A stretch of DNA of 64,000 bases from NCBI GenBank assembly GCA_026419785.1, contig JAODTK010000356.1, positions 62,001 to 126,000 on the forward strand, in the 5' to 3' direction. Each line of letters starts with the position of its first letter. The stretch's first letter is position 1. Positions 35,901 through 44,077 of the stretch are shown here, piece after piece. A program made the translations under genes and the position numbers. Source of the stretch: Sclerodactyla briareus. Lineage: Eukaryota; Echinodermata; Holothuroidea; Dendrochirotida; Sclerodactylidae. Below the pieces are notes generated by a model. It was not told the DNA's origin, ran no database searches, and saw nothing but the letters and a program-made list of their open reading frames with translations.

Positions 35901-38900
35901 TTCCAACAGCCCTGCAGAAAAAGGCTCCAAATGGATTATGAATCCGTACGCAGTATGTTTTGCCATCTGTCGGCTTTGCGCACGAGATAATTACCTTCCT
36001 CAAGAAAGCAGCTGTAGACACCAACCAACCTCTCCTCTAAACAAATGGCTCGCCCGAGACACCAATGAGCATCGCAAAAAGGAGACAGCATGATGCAAAA
36101 ACAGGAAATGTGACTTGTCCTCTTTTTGGCAGTATCTTCTCTTATCCTCAAGTTACGAACTGTAATCCGTCTGAAACGCAGAGATAAAGGGATTCATAAG
36201 CATCGAGTCAGATATAAACTTATTTTCGTTCAAATTGGACTACAACAGGGTCTTCTGATTGGCATATGTTTTTCAATATCGTACAAAGTGATGCATGTGG
36301 TGTATCCTATTCACTGCGATGCCATCCAGTTTGAATGTCTGAATGATATGCATTGAATAAGATCTTGGTTGTATTCCAATTCTTTGTCGAAACCTAAGCA
36401 ATTTACAGTAGCCGCTAGGAAAGTATTTGTATTTTTCATGTTGTCTTAAAGTTATTTGCGAGGTTGTCGTGAGAGGTTGTGAGACCTCACCTTGACTTCT
36501 TCGTTTCAAGTGTGGATTCCCGACCTCTGGAAAGATTACTTGCTGATTGCAACCTTTGAAGAGAGCCACTGGTTTAACCTAGCGTTGAGAGATTTGCCAT
36601 GTGAGGAAAGGTTGGTGCCTTGCTCTATTTTAATCGACCTGAAGTGATTTCATGCTGGTTTCAGAACTGTCCATCAATCTGAGGACCTTCTTCTTCCAAT
36701 TTTCTAATGTTGCTTGGAGTGGTTGTCTCAACTTTGTGTAAACGTTGCGGATTAGACATTCGGAGGTATTTATTCTTTCAAAGAGTGATTTTTTGTCTGA
36801 GAGCATTACAACCATTGGAGAACATCCAATGTGCTGTTTTTTCAGGAAAGTGGGCAAAAGCATTGGTTCTCTGACCTTGTTTTTCTTGTGGTTGTTGTGG
36901 ACTGGGGGAATGTTCCCGGGACTTTCTTCTTCCTGGCCCTTTCTCATGCAACTAACCAACAAATAAGGATTCTAACACCTACAAACTAGTAGAATGCTCT
37001 TGGAAAACATTTCCCAGAAGAAAGACAATTTTCAAACTTTCAAATATATGAGACCATGTATTTGTGAAGTCATAAGAGTAGAATACAATGAGAGAACATA
37101 GTACTAGGTAATGGCTACTCCGAAGGAGAAAAGATAACTAGCTTATGAGTGATTACGAACATCTAACAATTATTGTTACAGAGGCCATGGGGAACACCGG
37201 AGAGATTTACAGGAGGAGGCAGAAAAAGAAGGAAGGCCCGAGTCACAGGTGCCCACCCACTCCATGTTAACATAGAGTGTGTTTTAGTTGACGCATGTTA
37301 GATATTATGTAATTCGTCCCTTCATCAAGAACCTGATTGGCTGACCAGTCTGTGACACATACAACAATCATCTAACAGAACTAACATTCCCAAGAGACTG
37401 ATAGTTAGGCCATGCCCAATGCTAGCACTGATTTTGTATACCAAACTTAACTTCCTCCTTGACAACCAGCGGGTTACTGAACCACGTGACCCTTTTGTGT
37501 TTGATCGCCGTGCAAAAATTTACTATCCTAACACTCGACTAAAACGCCCCATAGATAACAGACAGTGTAACCCAGAGGATGGTGGCGCTAGTCCAAGGGA
37601 GGAGTAACCATCTGTATACTTCTCCAGTTGCCTCTAAGAGGATCTCTGTCAATGACGCTACAGTGGATTCACTTCTCCATTTTCGGGGAATTGTTAACTT
37701 ACCGCTTGCTGTCAAAGTTTGTCCCGGCAATGTCAAGTCATTCATCGTATTTGTCCTCGTCTCCTCATCACCGCTGCCCCCATCTACACAGATAACCAAG
37801 AAGGAAAAGGCTTTAGTGTCTTCAGACTGCCAAAGATGCACCCTTTGACCTCAGCTTAATGAGGTTCGAACCAAATTCCACCTGCTCAAACTGAGGCCCT
37901 GTGGAGTTAATCGTGCTCGCAGGTTTTAAGATGACCTGACTCAAAACCCATGGGAATCATGTACTCATTATGGGAAACACCCATGATATCTTGGTAGAAC
38001 ATTGTAATAACCTACCCAAACAACAAAATGACTACATAAATTCTTCCAGCGAAGCTGGAGGAATAAGAGATAATGTTCTGCAATCTACAGGTTCATCTGT
38101 GTAAGGAAGAAACCACAGTAGAACTACTTTCAAGCTAAACCAACAAATCTGACAGCAGGGGATATAAAGTCCTGTTTAGATGCAGTGTCCATTTGTAAGC
38201 TGACATGGAGTCCCTGCCCACACAAAAATCGACCAGTTAATTATCACATTGGATGACTCCATTGCTAGATTTAAGCATATCAACCATGTCACAAACTGTA
38301 AACATTACGCAAATTAGATGCATAAATGACACAACAGTGGTCCTGAATTTTTGGCTGCAATGTCTCAAAAGCAATGGTAGACCATATCCACCAAGTTTTT
38401 GTTCATGATAGACACCCAATTTATGCAAAATAGACAATTAATTCGTAATAATTGTATGTTGTACTCTATCAGTTTGCGCATCTGTCGCCATGCTCAGATT
38501 GGAATTTACCTAAGCCTGACACCCGAGCTACTCAAGAATCCATTTGGCCTCCGAGCTTAGGTAGTCTCCAGCCCACTGACAGCACTGATTGAAAAACTGA
38601 CGACTTAGCTCGTCAACGATCCGATATTGGAGTTCATGTTTGTCTAATGTCGATTTTAACTTTCACAATGCACATATTCTCGTCATACACTGGTTCATTA
38701 ATATAACTGAATTCCGCAACAATCTTGACGAGTAACACTCCACCTGGAGTGTCGATCAGTCTGATAATCACCAACAGACAGTGGAAAGTCCTGGGGCTGT
38801 TGCTTTTCATTGGGCCAGTCAAATATTCATTTTGGATAGTTGTAACTGTTGGTTGAAAGCTTAACGGACTAGTGATGCTGAGGTTGATATTCCGAGCACT

Positions 38901-41900
38901 GGTTTTCAAAGCGAGACATACGAACCGACACACATACTGCTTGCTCTGGCTCGATATTGGGGTCTCCAGACAACATATCATCATAGAGCTTCTTCACCTT
39001 GAGGTGCTTTTTTGCCTGTATATAGAGAAGAAAACAATTAGAGGACAACTGCATGATGATTAAAGAGAGGCTAATACATTAGCTGGAGAAACTGAAATTT
39101 CATTCCAAACCAAACTCAAGTTCATAAGACTTTCCGTTACAGATTTAAGTCCTTGAAGTTTGTTACATGTGTATCGTGCAAGATCAAAGGCATCTCTCAT
39201 GCAAATACATGATGTCATACCCACCCTACAAACATCCTTTTTTCTTTGAAATTTACGACATTAATTCACTTCGACAAGCCATTTATTTATGGAGAGGATT
39301 GCTGGTAGTGGGTTGGGTAGGTGTTGATGGTTACTTTGGTGAGAGAAATACAACCAGAATCTGTTCTGCCAATACCGGACTTTTCACCAAATGAAACATG
39401 AAACTACATAACATAATTCCCGTGTTTTCATGTGTGAACTCCAGCGTTTTTGGCAATTGGGATTCTCCCCAACTTCTCTGCAATAGGCCAAACTTTGAAG
39501 GCCAAAAACTCCACATAGGAAAAACGTATTGAAATGGGGTTTGGACCTATAGATACAGTTTTCCATTCTCCAGATATACTTATGTGGTATTCAGCCCGAG
39601 TTTCCTTTAAAACACTTTATTCATAAATGATGAAGCCAGAGAGACACATCAACGCACTGGAAGTGACTACCACCGTCAAGTGTAAACTTGGCTAGTACCA
39701 TATTGGATTAGTGTAATGTGATCATTAAAGTGTGCAGGATTGTGAGGTGGGGGGTGCAGGATTGTGAGGTGGGGGGGGCCCAGAAGTTCAAATCCCAGGG
39801 ACTGAGATAGGGGTCATTCCATTCTATTTTTTTATCGTTCAAGACAGACGCAATAATGCGCTACCTCCTAGAGGCCAATATGGAGGTGATTTTCTTCGAT
39901 GTGATCAATAACCATGAGAAAGTTTCTCAAAATCAGTCACTCAAATAGAAATCCCCTCTGTTCCTTGTTTCACTACATCATATCCTCCCTAATTTCCCCA
40001 AACTCCATGATCAAGACTCCTCAAACCCCCCCCCCCCCCGCCCCCTCCCCTTGCAATGCACTGGAAGCGTATCACATCTTCCCACTTGGGCAAAACTTTG
40101 GATGACCCGCTCGTGTTCGTTTGGGTCGTAACCATTCCACCTGTCACGCTTTCCATCAAAGTCCAAGCTCAGGTTGGGTTGGGCGTGCTCGTCAGGTGCG
40201 ATTTTATCCCCAGTGAACTTAGCACAACCTTCTCGGTCTCTGTCGGGAGAATGGGGGTGAAAGTTTGGTGAACGTTTCCAGGAAAAGAGCCCTGCCTTCC
40301 ACCTAGACGTTTCATATCTGTGATACCTATATATACCTGAAGTGCTGATCAATCACTAACTGGAAATTAGAGGGCAGCAGCCCACTTCAATCCATCCCAA
40401 GACTTATGGCACTAACACGAACATTTCGTCGCACGAGGGGGTTACGTAGACGCAGGATGCGCGAAAGCAAACCCATAATATCCCGAAAGTACAGATATTA
40501 GTATGGGAATTCCGAGTTGTCACCCCAAATTTCCCAGGTTGAGACGGTGCCTGGTTGGCTAATTTGGAAACTCTGAATTTGCCAGGTTGGATACGTGGAA
40601 TGTAAATGAGGAAGGGGAGGGGGTCAGCATGCCTTAATTTTACTATATATGCGAAGTAGATTGGAAGAGAGTATAGTAATACAAACATCAGTGAATATGA
40701 GACAAAATCAAATAAAATTCCTGGAGTCCACAGAATGTTCTAACAGTTGCCAGTTACAATGGGGGGGGCAAATCTTCCTTTGTAGCATCAAAAACAATTG
40801 ATTGGATGTTATATCATGGAGATTTCTGGTAATCGACAGTAGGAGACGTTATTGCTTCACCACTGACAATATTAGTTTTCACCTGTGCTAGTTTTAATAA
40901 CGATTAAGAAAGTAAATCATTAACCTGACCATTTAGCTTTCAGTAGAAACCCTTACCGTCCACACAGTCCTCTTCTTGGGGTCTATGGATCCACCGTTCT
41001 CACATGCTCCTTTACGGAAATTTGGTGGCTTACAGTCTGAAATTGACAGCAAAAAGTTAGAATATGGGTAATGTCAGCAGAGTACAGATGCAACAAGACT
41101 TGGAATATTCAGTTTAACATGTCCTTTCCAACCTTTACAGCTTGCATCGAGCATATAATTTTTCCAATGAGCTTTAGGAGAGTGCATCAGACTTTCCGGA
41201 ATGTATGAGTCCAAGAATAACAATAAATCCCCTCCACTCCATTGTTTTTCTGTAGTTTTGGTGGTTTTCCTGTTTCTGGATGTTTTCTTGGGCTGTTTTG
41301 TAAACGTTGTTTCTAAGATTGTTTACATTTAATCAAACAGAAACCTAGTGGTATTAAATTTTTAAGTTTGGCCTAAAGTTTGGCTAGTCCAGGTAATCTG
41401 GCTATTCGACTTGATCCAATCTGAATCCTACAGGTCCAGTCAGCAATAAGGCTCATCAAGAACCCTGGCCTTATTGATCGTGGAATGAGCACAGTGATAA
41501 CTCAGCTTCTCTTCTCGACTAGTGCTCAAAAGATTAATCAAGGCAGGTGTAACCAATCCAACCTGCTTCGAGGACCCCTGTTTTCACGTCCCTAGCTCTG
41601 TAAAGATGATCAGTGAAATCAAGATCGACCACTTTCTCCGGAGCCTAGAGGAAGTTTTTCCAATTTCACAACGTTTGCTGCTCACAGCTGACCGACAATC
41701 AATGCCATATCCCGTATTGAAGTGCACTGCCTTACAGCAGAACCATGAAGTGAAGACCAGATCTCGCCATCACATCTGCTCTGCTGGACAGCCCGCCTAG
41801 GAGAAAATTCACATCGACTGCTGGATTTTTTGAACCCTAAATGTTTGCCCCGCGAAGCATCCGGTTCCCACCCCCGCTTTGCCATTCTTCCGCCCTAGTA

Positions 41901-44077
41901 CGTACATACAGACATCTGGTGGGTGTTCAACGTTTCAAGTTAATAGTTCCTCTCAGTATTTGGGGTTTTTTTATAGAAAATATGTCCTGGGCGATTTTTT
42001 TCCTCCAAAAGTCGAGGTCACTCGGCTATCTAAAGAGACTAATTACTGAATGAAAAGCGGACCAACTGGAAAAAAGTGCAACTACATTAAAAAGATATCA
42101 TCTGAAGATTATCCACGAGGGCAAATCCAAATGTGAAATTTGGAAAGAATGACAAACCAATCAAAGTCGGGAGCGTCATCGAGAAACCTGAACGAAGATA
42201 GCTACAGCTCACTCTAACCTGAAGTTTGTAATCAAATTCATTGACATTGGTGCGGTGAGGGAGGAGGGGGGGGGTCCCCTGAAAGTGCGGCATGCAGATG
42301 ACTCACCTTTTACCCTTTCGATAACATTATCCGAGGCCGCTAAATTCTTGATCTTCTCTTCTTGCTGCCTCTGGTGACTGAGGGTGGGGTGGTCTATACC
42401 CACATACCAGGGCACGGTAGCTATATACTTGGACGTGCGGGTTGCTATCCTGAGGAGAAAACGGAACAGAATAGGAGAAATTGATGGCAACGGGCAAGGT
42501 TGACGATGCCGTTTATTCAGACACAAAAATCCATGCTGTTTAGGATAGCTCACAATTGCATATTAAAGTTCCTTTCAGCCTTTAGAATATTCGGAAAATA
42601 AGCATCAATGCCATTGAATGGACTACCATCATTCGATACCTATTTACAAGAAGTAAACAATTACAGCACTCAAATTATCAAATATTGTGGAGATAATTGT
42701 GATCAGTCTGCAAATTTTCCAAAACAAGTTGGCCGGCCCAACAAATGGCTGTTCGCCACAGGGACCTATCCCATGAATTATGATCTCGACCTAATAAAAC
42801 GTTGTTACCAGATTTTTTTTTTAATAATAGTCGAGACCAACGAGATAATTCAAACAATGTGGAGGCGGAATATCTCAGTAGGTAGAGCTCCGGACTTGAT
42901 GATCAATAGATGTGAGTTTCAAATCCCAGTAAAGGCCCGAGGGATTTTCCGCAGTTGCTGTTAGGACAAGGCATGCTCTCGAATGTTCACGCTACCCACG
43001 TGTGAAAGTGGGTACCGTGCGATAGTACGGTAAGGAAAGTAGGCGCCGCTGCGTTGGCTGCCAGGGGTGTTGTGTAGGAGGTCGTGAGCGAACTGGTGCA
43101 CCTGGGCTGGTGCGGGGCAAGGTCTTCATCAGGTTACCAATGGACCAGGGGAATTTGGTCGCTAGTCGTGTGAAGAGGCCTGCCGTACAAGACGATAACC
43201 CGAGTCTTAATCTTAATCTTAATTACTGCAGTATGGGTGCTTTCGTGGCTGAGAAAGAGGACATGAAATAAAGGCTGAATGGATAACTTTAATAACCATT
43301 TTCAGTATTACCAACTGGTGGGTACTGAGTGTGGCCAACAAGCATCAGTTGACTGAAAAATGGTGAGACAAGTTGACGACTCTGCAAATGGTGTGCAATA
43401 ACGAACATGCCCCAAAAACATCTTCTGATGGGCCTTGCTTGAGGGCCACTTATCTTTAATCCTGAAGTGGAGCATTGTGAAGTAGACCATTGACCGAAAC
43501 GTGTACACAGTTTAATGCGTGATTGCAAACACAAAAGAAGCTTTGTGACAGGCAACACAAACATTGTAGCATAACAACAACAAATTTGGTGATGTAAGGA
43601 AAGTTTTTCTAAAAAAATTGTCCATGAGGTCGAGGGCATTTTGAAAGCAAGTGCCCTTTAAAAGTCTGTGAGCTCCTTCAAAGCAACATTTAAGGTTGCA
43701 GAGAAGTGACATGGGTTAAGAGAGTTGGAGAGAAATAATGGATGCAATAGGAATGTCCAGTTTATTTGGAAAGGATATTTAAACACTTACATGATTGTGG
43801 ACTAATGAATATGAAGGTAAGAACAAGGATTAGAAAAACTACCTAGTTTTTATTCTGCCTTTTACTATTGTATGACATCGGGCATGTATTATAAGTCGAT
43901 GTTGAACCTTTGACCTACTTTCCCTCTTAACTGTCAGAGTGGTGCGTCCCTGCCTTTCGGGCCCTCGAGTTCTTCGCCTTCCTCCAGTCTTCTCGCTTGG
44001 ATTCAGAGCTCCCAAGGCAGGGACTCTTGAACTTGGCAGCCTTGGAAGGCAACACAGAGACATACATCCCATTTTGA
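14740..44077 (-). CDS. SLU7: SLU7 pre-mRNA splicing factor (whole locus, 13 exons placed)
   Basis: SLU7 acts in the nucleus at the second catalytic step of splicing, where it helps choose the 3' splice site. In gene order from 44077 down to 14740 the exons give the recognisable family blocks. These are the N-terminal REDWRKAK, the VPWYV-PTL-HQR segment, a CCHC zinc-knuckle exon (GACEN ... HKKR-C), and the KFTGDKIAPDEH / KRDRWNGYDPNEHERV block. Then follow the DEDKY acidic patch with NFDSK, RITVRNLRIRED, FAWDAERKG, KKEDFKEKQKSGILE, YGG-EH-MDAPPRKL, SVWGSFW, a Lys- then Ser-rich tail, and DERERP ... AYRMKRKTKTDDPM. Order and strand are fully collinear. The exon that should carry the segment after RITVRNLRIRED and before FAWDA was not found between 30674 and 36117. 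At least eight exons contain small indels or a stop, yet splice sites look sound. A processed pseudogene is excluded because introns are present. Exon limits below are inferred from GT/AG. Confidence 0.93.
14937..17796 (-). other. SLU7 intron
   Basis: A 2.9-kb intron. It includes a LINE reverse-transcriptase tail fragment (17036-17240, opposite strand) and a poly-G run at 15194-15207. Nothing else recognisable. Confidence 0.7.
17036..17240 (+). mobile_element. LINE reverse transcriptase C-terminal fragment
   Basis: The frame reads TDHITTVLQELHW and KFKIVSLTFKAIHGQAPLYL. This is the block downstream of the RT catalytic core in CR1/Jockey-type LINEs (DHITPVL-ELHWLPV ... FKI-LLTFKA-HG-AP-YL). 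It is short, 5'-truncated and decays after 17240. Confidence 0.75.
17797..17991 (-). CDS. SLU7: SLU7 Lys-rich/Ser-rich tail exon
   Basis: The acceptor tccatttcacag precedes 17991 and the donor is GTTTGT after 17797. It reads NKEKIETESAKKKRRGKRRK, then a stretch of KQKKKKKSKQ, EEE, a run of Ser codons and SSSESEDYEG. This matches the Lys-rich (nuclear localisation) to Ser/acidic segment of SLU7. The purine-rich tract needs two frame changes to stay on pattern. In isolation it could be taken for a simple repeat; collinearity with the other exons supports coding. Confidence 0.8.
17992..19079 (-). other. SLU7 intron
   Basis: A 1.1-kb intron. No repeat or other feature recognised. Confidence 0.6.
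19080..19264 (-). CDS. SLU7: SLU7 exon with SVWGSFW block
   Basis: The 5' end near 19264 follows tttcgag. It reads SVWGSFWREG, then the frame breaks; CC, MVK/SYC and SGEVAKEDA pieces are read in other frames. The family pattern here is WGS-WK-G-WGY-CCHS-VK-SYCTG-AGK. The 3' part (EEEEPKEKL) ends near a GTTTGT donor. At least three indels are needed, more than in any other exon. Confidence 0.8.
19265..19791 (-). other. SLU7 intron
   Basis: A short intron (gtaagaaa ... cgag). No recognised element. Confidence 0.7.
19792..19899 (-). CDS. SLU7: SLU7 exon (KYEE/NNH region)
   Basis: A strong acceptor (ttgttttcctctttgcag) precedes 19899 and GTAAGA follows 19792. It opens EDS, then KYSKH after a stop. 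A second frame gives GTLAQGPWKGQGQKSRYEEEV and a third INNHS. Together they follow the SLU7 pattern EDYV-YS-HG-VIKGQE-A---S-YEEDV-INNH. Confidence 0.85.
20093..20250 (+). repeat. Interspersed repeat D, copy 1
   Basis: Matches 30847-31000: 'attagatgaatcaga', 'gagtgacctgta', 'ctattcatttccatgc', 'ctagtgcat' and 'atatcacacagca' in the same order. It lies about 190 bp upstream (minus-strand sense) of a SLU7 exon, as does the second copy. Confidence 0.8.
20525..20579 (-). CDS. SLU7: SLU7 exon (YGG-EH-LDAPP region)
   Basis: The acceptor gattcacag precedes 20579 and GTAAGC follows 20525. YGGTEH is read first, then after a one-base slip MDAPPRKLIFAQT. This matches the family YGG-EHLDAPP-ELL-AQTE. Only 55 bp; one indel. 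Confidence 0.9.
21597..21655. repeat. Direct copy of DIRS internal sequence outside the ITR
   Basis: 'cttacgaggggcaacttgcc' followed by 'ttctggacttactacaaatt' closely repeats 21873-21928 inside the element ('cagggcacttaccttctgg', 'actactacaaatg'). It lies 40 bp outside the left inverted terminal repeat, so either the real element boundary is further left or a partial second copy sits here. Confidence 0.7.
21698..21760. repeat. Left inverted terminal repeat of DIRS element
   Basis: Pairs with 28554-28614 read on the minus strand over about 60 bases at roughly 80% identity by eye, with a few small gaps. Shared words are GAGTTAAGCA, CGAACGCA, CTAGC-GGGAGC and GTACGGG. Confidence 0.88.
22060..23060 (-). 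pseudogene. DIRS tyrosine recombinase region
   Basis: Fragments of a tyrosine recombinase across several frames. WDMGD-LRI-AEPP-EPL near 22860-22900 resembles the start of the catalytic domain in DIRS recombinases. RALDVRG (about 22380-22400) corresponds to the H/R-x-x-R motif. ILKAARWKSQNT (22299-22334) and IASYLRTP (about 22270-22300) correspond to the segment leading to the catalytic Tyr (W-s--TF---YLR). Frames change between these blocks, and a functional enzyme is not encoded. Confidence 0.8.
23100..23720 (-). pseudogene. DIRS RNase H region
   Basis: VRCGSTAAVSYITKQGGTHS (about 23513-23575) matches the DIRS RNase H motif V-SDNTT-V-YINKQGGT-S. The catalytic Asp position is Gly here. Downstream in other frames are AVHLPGPKNSIA (about 23400-23435), the H-PG--N--AD block where the family Asp is lost at the frame break, and ASCSDGRW-L. 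Several frameshifts are present. Confidence 0.88.
23900..24640 (-). pseudogene. DIRS reverse transcriptase region
   Basis: MDLADAYLQIP (from 24399) is the +DL-DAY-HIP block with the first catalytic Asp. VTRAMVATIASSGVQIFTYL (about 24200-24260) leads to the catalytic box. Where the family normally has Y-(L/I)-D-D/N-W-L, this copy has YLENWL (24187-24204). Upstream pieces (AKGAI-P and FATSLSTVSSS) and downstream pieces (NFSKSDLRLSPQIV, LEALQAGCR) follow the family order in shifted frames. Confidence 0.9.
24790..27250 (-). pseudogene. DIRS gag-like region
   Basis: This 5' part of the element has long GC-rich open frames on the minus strand (24790-25563, 25542-26126, 26135-26704). They contain Arg/Pro/Ser-rich sequence, a CMEC--NP-EFC cysteine cluster (about 26590) and a PPPHKSRKPKKKHD basic stretch (about 26170). 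Position before RT suggests gag. No strong family motif is recognised; frames shift several times. Confidence 0.55.
28554..28614. repeat. Right inverted terminal repeat of DIRS element
   Basis: The reverse complement matches 21697-21760 (see left ITR). It ends at tttttag (28614), after which AT-rich intron sequence resumes. Confidence 0.88.
29090..29168 (-). repeat. tRNA-like SINE head fragment
   Basis: On the minus strand GGAGGCGGATTAGCTCAGTG then GTAGAG is a clear A-box tRNA promoter. It is followed by TTGAAC in the place of the B box. No full cloverleaf can be drawn, so this is a tRNA-derived SINE fragment rather than a tRNA gene. Confidence 0.6.
30539..30673 (-). CDS. SLU7: SLU7 exon (FAW-A ... 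KKEDFKE region)
   Basis: The acceptor ccccgcag precedes 30673 and GTGTGG follows 30539. It reads FAWDAERKGTDVHSG, then in another frame [11 protein letters not shown], then back FTTKKEDFKEKQKSGILE. Each block matches the SLU7 family in order ([38 protein letters not shown]). Two compensating indels explain the frame changes. Confidence 0.93.
30847..31000 (+). repeat. Interspersed repeat D, copy 2
   Basis: Same blocks as 20093-20250 (attagatgaatcaga, gagtgacctgta, ctattcatttccatgc, ctagtgcat, atatcacacagca). It lies about 175 bp upstream of the SLU7 exon starting at 30673. Confidence 0.8.
31525..31800 (-). repeat. SINE family B, copy 2 (body)
   Basis: On the minus strand it shares with 42857-43231 the blocks CTGCAGTTATGTTAGACAAG/GTTGCTGTTAGGACAAG, CACCTGGG/CACCCTGGG, TCATCAGGTTACC/TTATCAGGTTACC and GCTAGTCGTGTGAAGAG/GCTAGTCGTGTGGAGA. 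The tRNA head is not recognisable. Confidence 0.7.
33885..34020. repeat. GACTCGG simple repeat
   Basis: GACTCGG or close variants recur about 12 times, often as 'ggactcgg' or 'gactcgtcttgg'. In one minus-strand frame this gives a Ser/Glu-rich open frame, which is a by-product. Confidence 0.85.
34424..34967 (+). mobile_element. MITE family M, copy C
   Basis: Shares GCTGTAGTGGGTTA, TTTGGTGAGAG, AACTTCTGAGGAATGTTGAC, ATAACTCCACAGAAGAACAT, TGTATTGAAATTGGGG and the CCTGTGTTGTATCCAAGCC right end. The left end is diverged. Confidence 0.8.
36118..36170 (-). CDS. SLU7: SLU7 exon (RITVRNLRIRED region)
   Basis: The acceptor gcgtttcag precedes 36170. In phase with the previous exon (K-R split codon) it reads RITVRNLRIREDTAK, the family's RRITVRNLRIREDIAKYL. 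The downstream donor is unclear; 36118 is where the family match ends. Confidence 0.88.
36171..37702 (-). other. SLU7 intron with an unassigned open frame
   Basis: An open frame of 110 codons on the minus strand (36630-36962) reads as hydrophilic sequence (KKNKVREP, ENWKKKVLRL) with no family recognised. It may be chance. No repeats recognised. Confidence 0.4.
37703..37783 (-). CDS. SLU7: SLU7 exon (acidic DEDKY ... NFDSKR)
   Basis: The acceptor atctgtgtag precedes 37783 and GTAAGT follows 37703. The on-pattern frame reads DEDKYDE, a TGA, then LDIAGTNFDSK with a split Arg codon. The family reads DEDKYAD-IDMPGQNFDSKR. The stop suggests one small indel. Confidence 0.88.
37784..38937 (-). other. 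SLU7 intron
   Basis: Intron between the KKHLKVKKL exon and the acidic exon. Around 38240-38420 it has decayed GGTCA/'ccaccaagttttgttca' repeat text. A 116-codon open frame at 38634-38984 (minus) overlaps the exon in another frame and has no family match. Confidence 0.5.
38938..39015 (-). CDS. SLU7: SLU7 exon (KKHLKVKKL region)
   Basis: The acceptor tatatacag precedes 39015 and the canonical donor GTATGT follows 38938. The uninterrupted peptide AKKHLKVKKLYDDMLSGD then NIEPEQ matches the SLU7 LAKRTLKAQKLQEEL-SG region. The frame is intact. Confidence 0.88.
39041..39606 (+). mobile_element. MITE family M, copy D, beside a SLU7 splice acceptor
   Basis: Starts GAGGACAACTGCATG and ends CGAGTTTCCT at 39606, followed by TTAA (39607-39610). 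It has all internal family blocks, including TAGTGGGTTGGGTAGGTG, TTTGGTGAGAG and GTATTGAAATGGGGTTTGG. Its left end is about 25 bp from the start of the SLU7 exon at 39015, inside the region where the branch point and polypyrimidine tract should be. Confidence 0.88.
40086..40239 (-). CDS. SLU7: SLU7 exon (KFTG ... KRDRWNGYD)
   Basis: The acceptor attctcccgacag precedes 40239 and GTGGGA follows 40086. After a one-base slip at the start (RPRR-V-G) it reads AKFTGDKIAPDEHAQPNLSL, DFDGKRDRWNGYDPNEHERV and IQSFAQ, one of the most conserved blocks of SLU7. One indel near the 5' end. Confidence 0.95.
40958..41036 (-). CDS. SLU7: SLU7 zinc-knuckle exon
   Basis: The acceptor gtcaatttcag precedes 41036 and GTAAGG follows 40958. 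In phase with the previous exon it reads DCKPPNFRKGACEN, then GGS, and in shifted frame HKKR and DCVD. This is the CCHC zinc knuckle of SLU7 (C-x2-C-x4-H-x4-C), needed for 3' splice-site choice. The second Cys is lost unless a single-base deletion is corrected. Confidence 0.9.
41431..41893 (-). repeat. SINE family A, copy 2
   Basis: Matches 57021-57455 in order and strand: 'tcttctcgactagtgctca', 'aggtgtaaccaatcc', 'ctgctcacagc-gac', 'agtgaagaccaga' and a tRNA-like head near 41820-41893. Confidence 0.8.
42307..42449 (-). CDS. SLU7: SLU7 exon (NPHIP-YI--VPWY region)
   Basis: The acceptor ccgttttctcctcag precedes 42449 and GTGAGT follows 42307. It opens DSNPHV, slips, then KYIATVPWYVGIDHPTLSHQ and RQQEEKIKN up to ERVK. 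The family reads [23 protein letters not shown]. One indel of about two bases. Confidence 0.93.
42857..43231 (+). repeat. SINE family B, copy 1 (tRNA-derived)
   Basis: The head reads GGAGGCGGAATATCTCAGTA then GGTAGAGC (A box), followed 40 bases later by GAGTTTCAAATCCCAG (B box). The roughly 290-bp unrelated body ends in a (CTTAAT)n-type tail, TCTTAATCTTAATCTTAAT. This is a classic tRNA-head SINE, in the SLU7 intron in antisense orientation. A second body copy is at 31525-31800. Confidence 0.88.
43919..44077 (-). CDS. SLU7: SLU7 first recognised coding exon
   Basis: Reads FKSPCLGSSESKREDWRKAK then, around small frame breaks, EARKAGT. This matches the family N-terminus (K-MSREDWRK-KELEEARK-G-AP-EVDEEG). 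A possible start Met lies near 44067-44077 (MYVSVLPSKAAKF...). The donor GTAGGT follows 43919. The 5' limit is uncertain: the start codon could be in an upstream exon. Confidence 0.75.

Larger units (their letters stand above)
30674..36117 (-). other. SLU7 intron(s); expected exon not found
   Basis: Contains repeat D copy 2 (30847-31000), a SINE family B copy (31525-31800), a GGTCA-type repeat (32590-32960), a GACTCGG-rich simple repeat (33885-34020) and a MITE-M copy (34424-34967). Family comparison predicts one or two exons here, coding the YLRNL-DPNSAYYDPKTR segment up to the residue before FAW. None was recognised by eye; the missing piece may be damaged by indels or replaced. Confidence 0.6.

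Noticed and set aside
36630-36962. 110-codon minus-strand frame as a gene
   Set aside because: No family recognised, no splice signals in phase with SLU7; left as unassigned text within an intron.
42857-42935. tRNA gene
   Set aside because: A and B boxes are present but the sequence cannot fold as a cloverleaf and continues into a body shared with another copy: a SINE.
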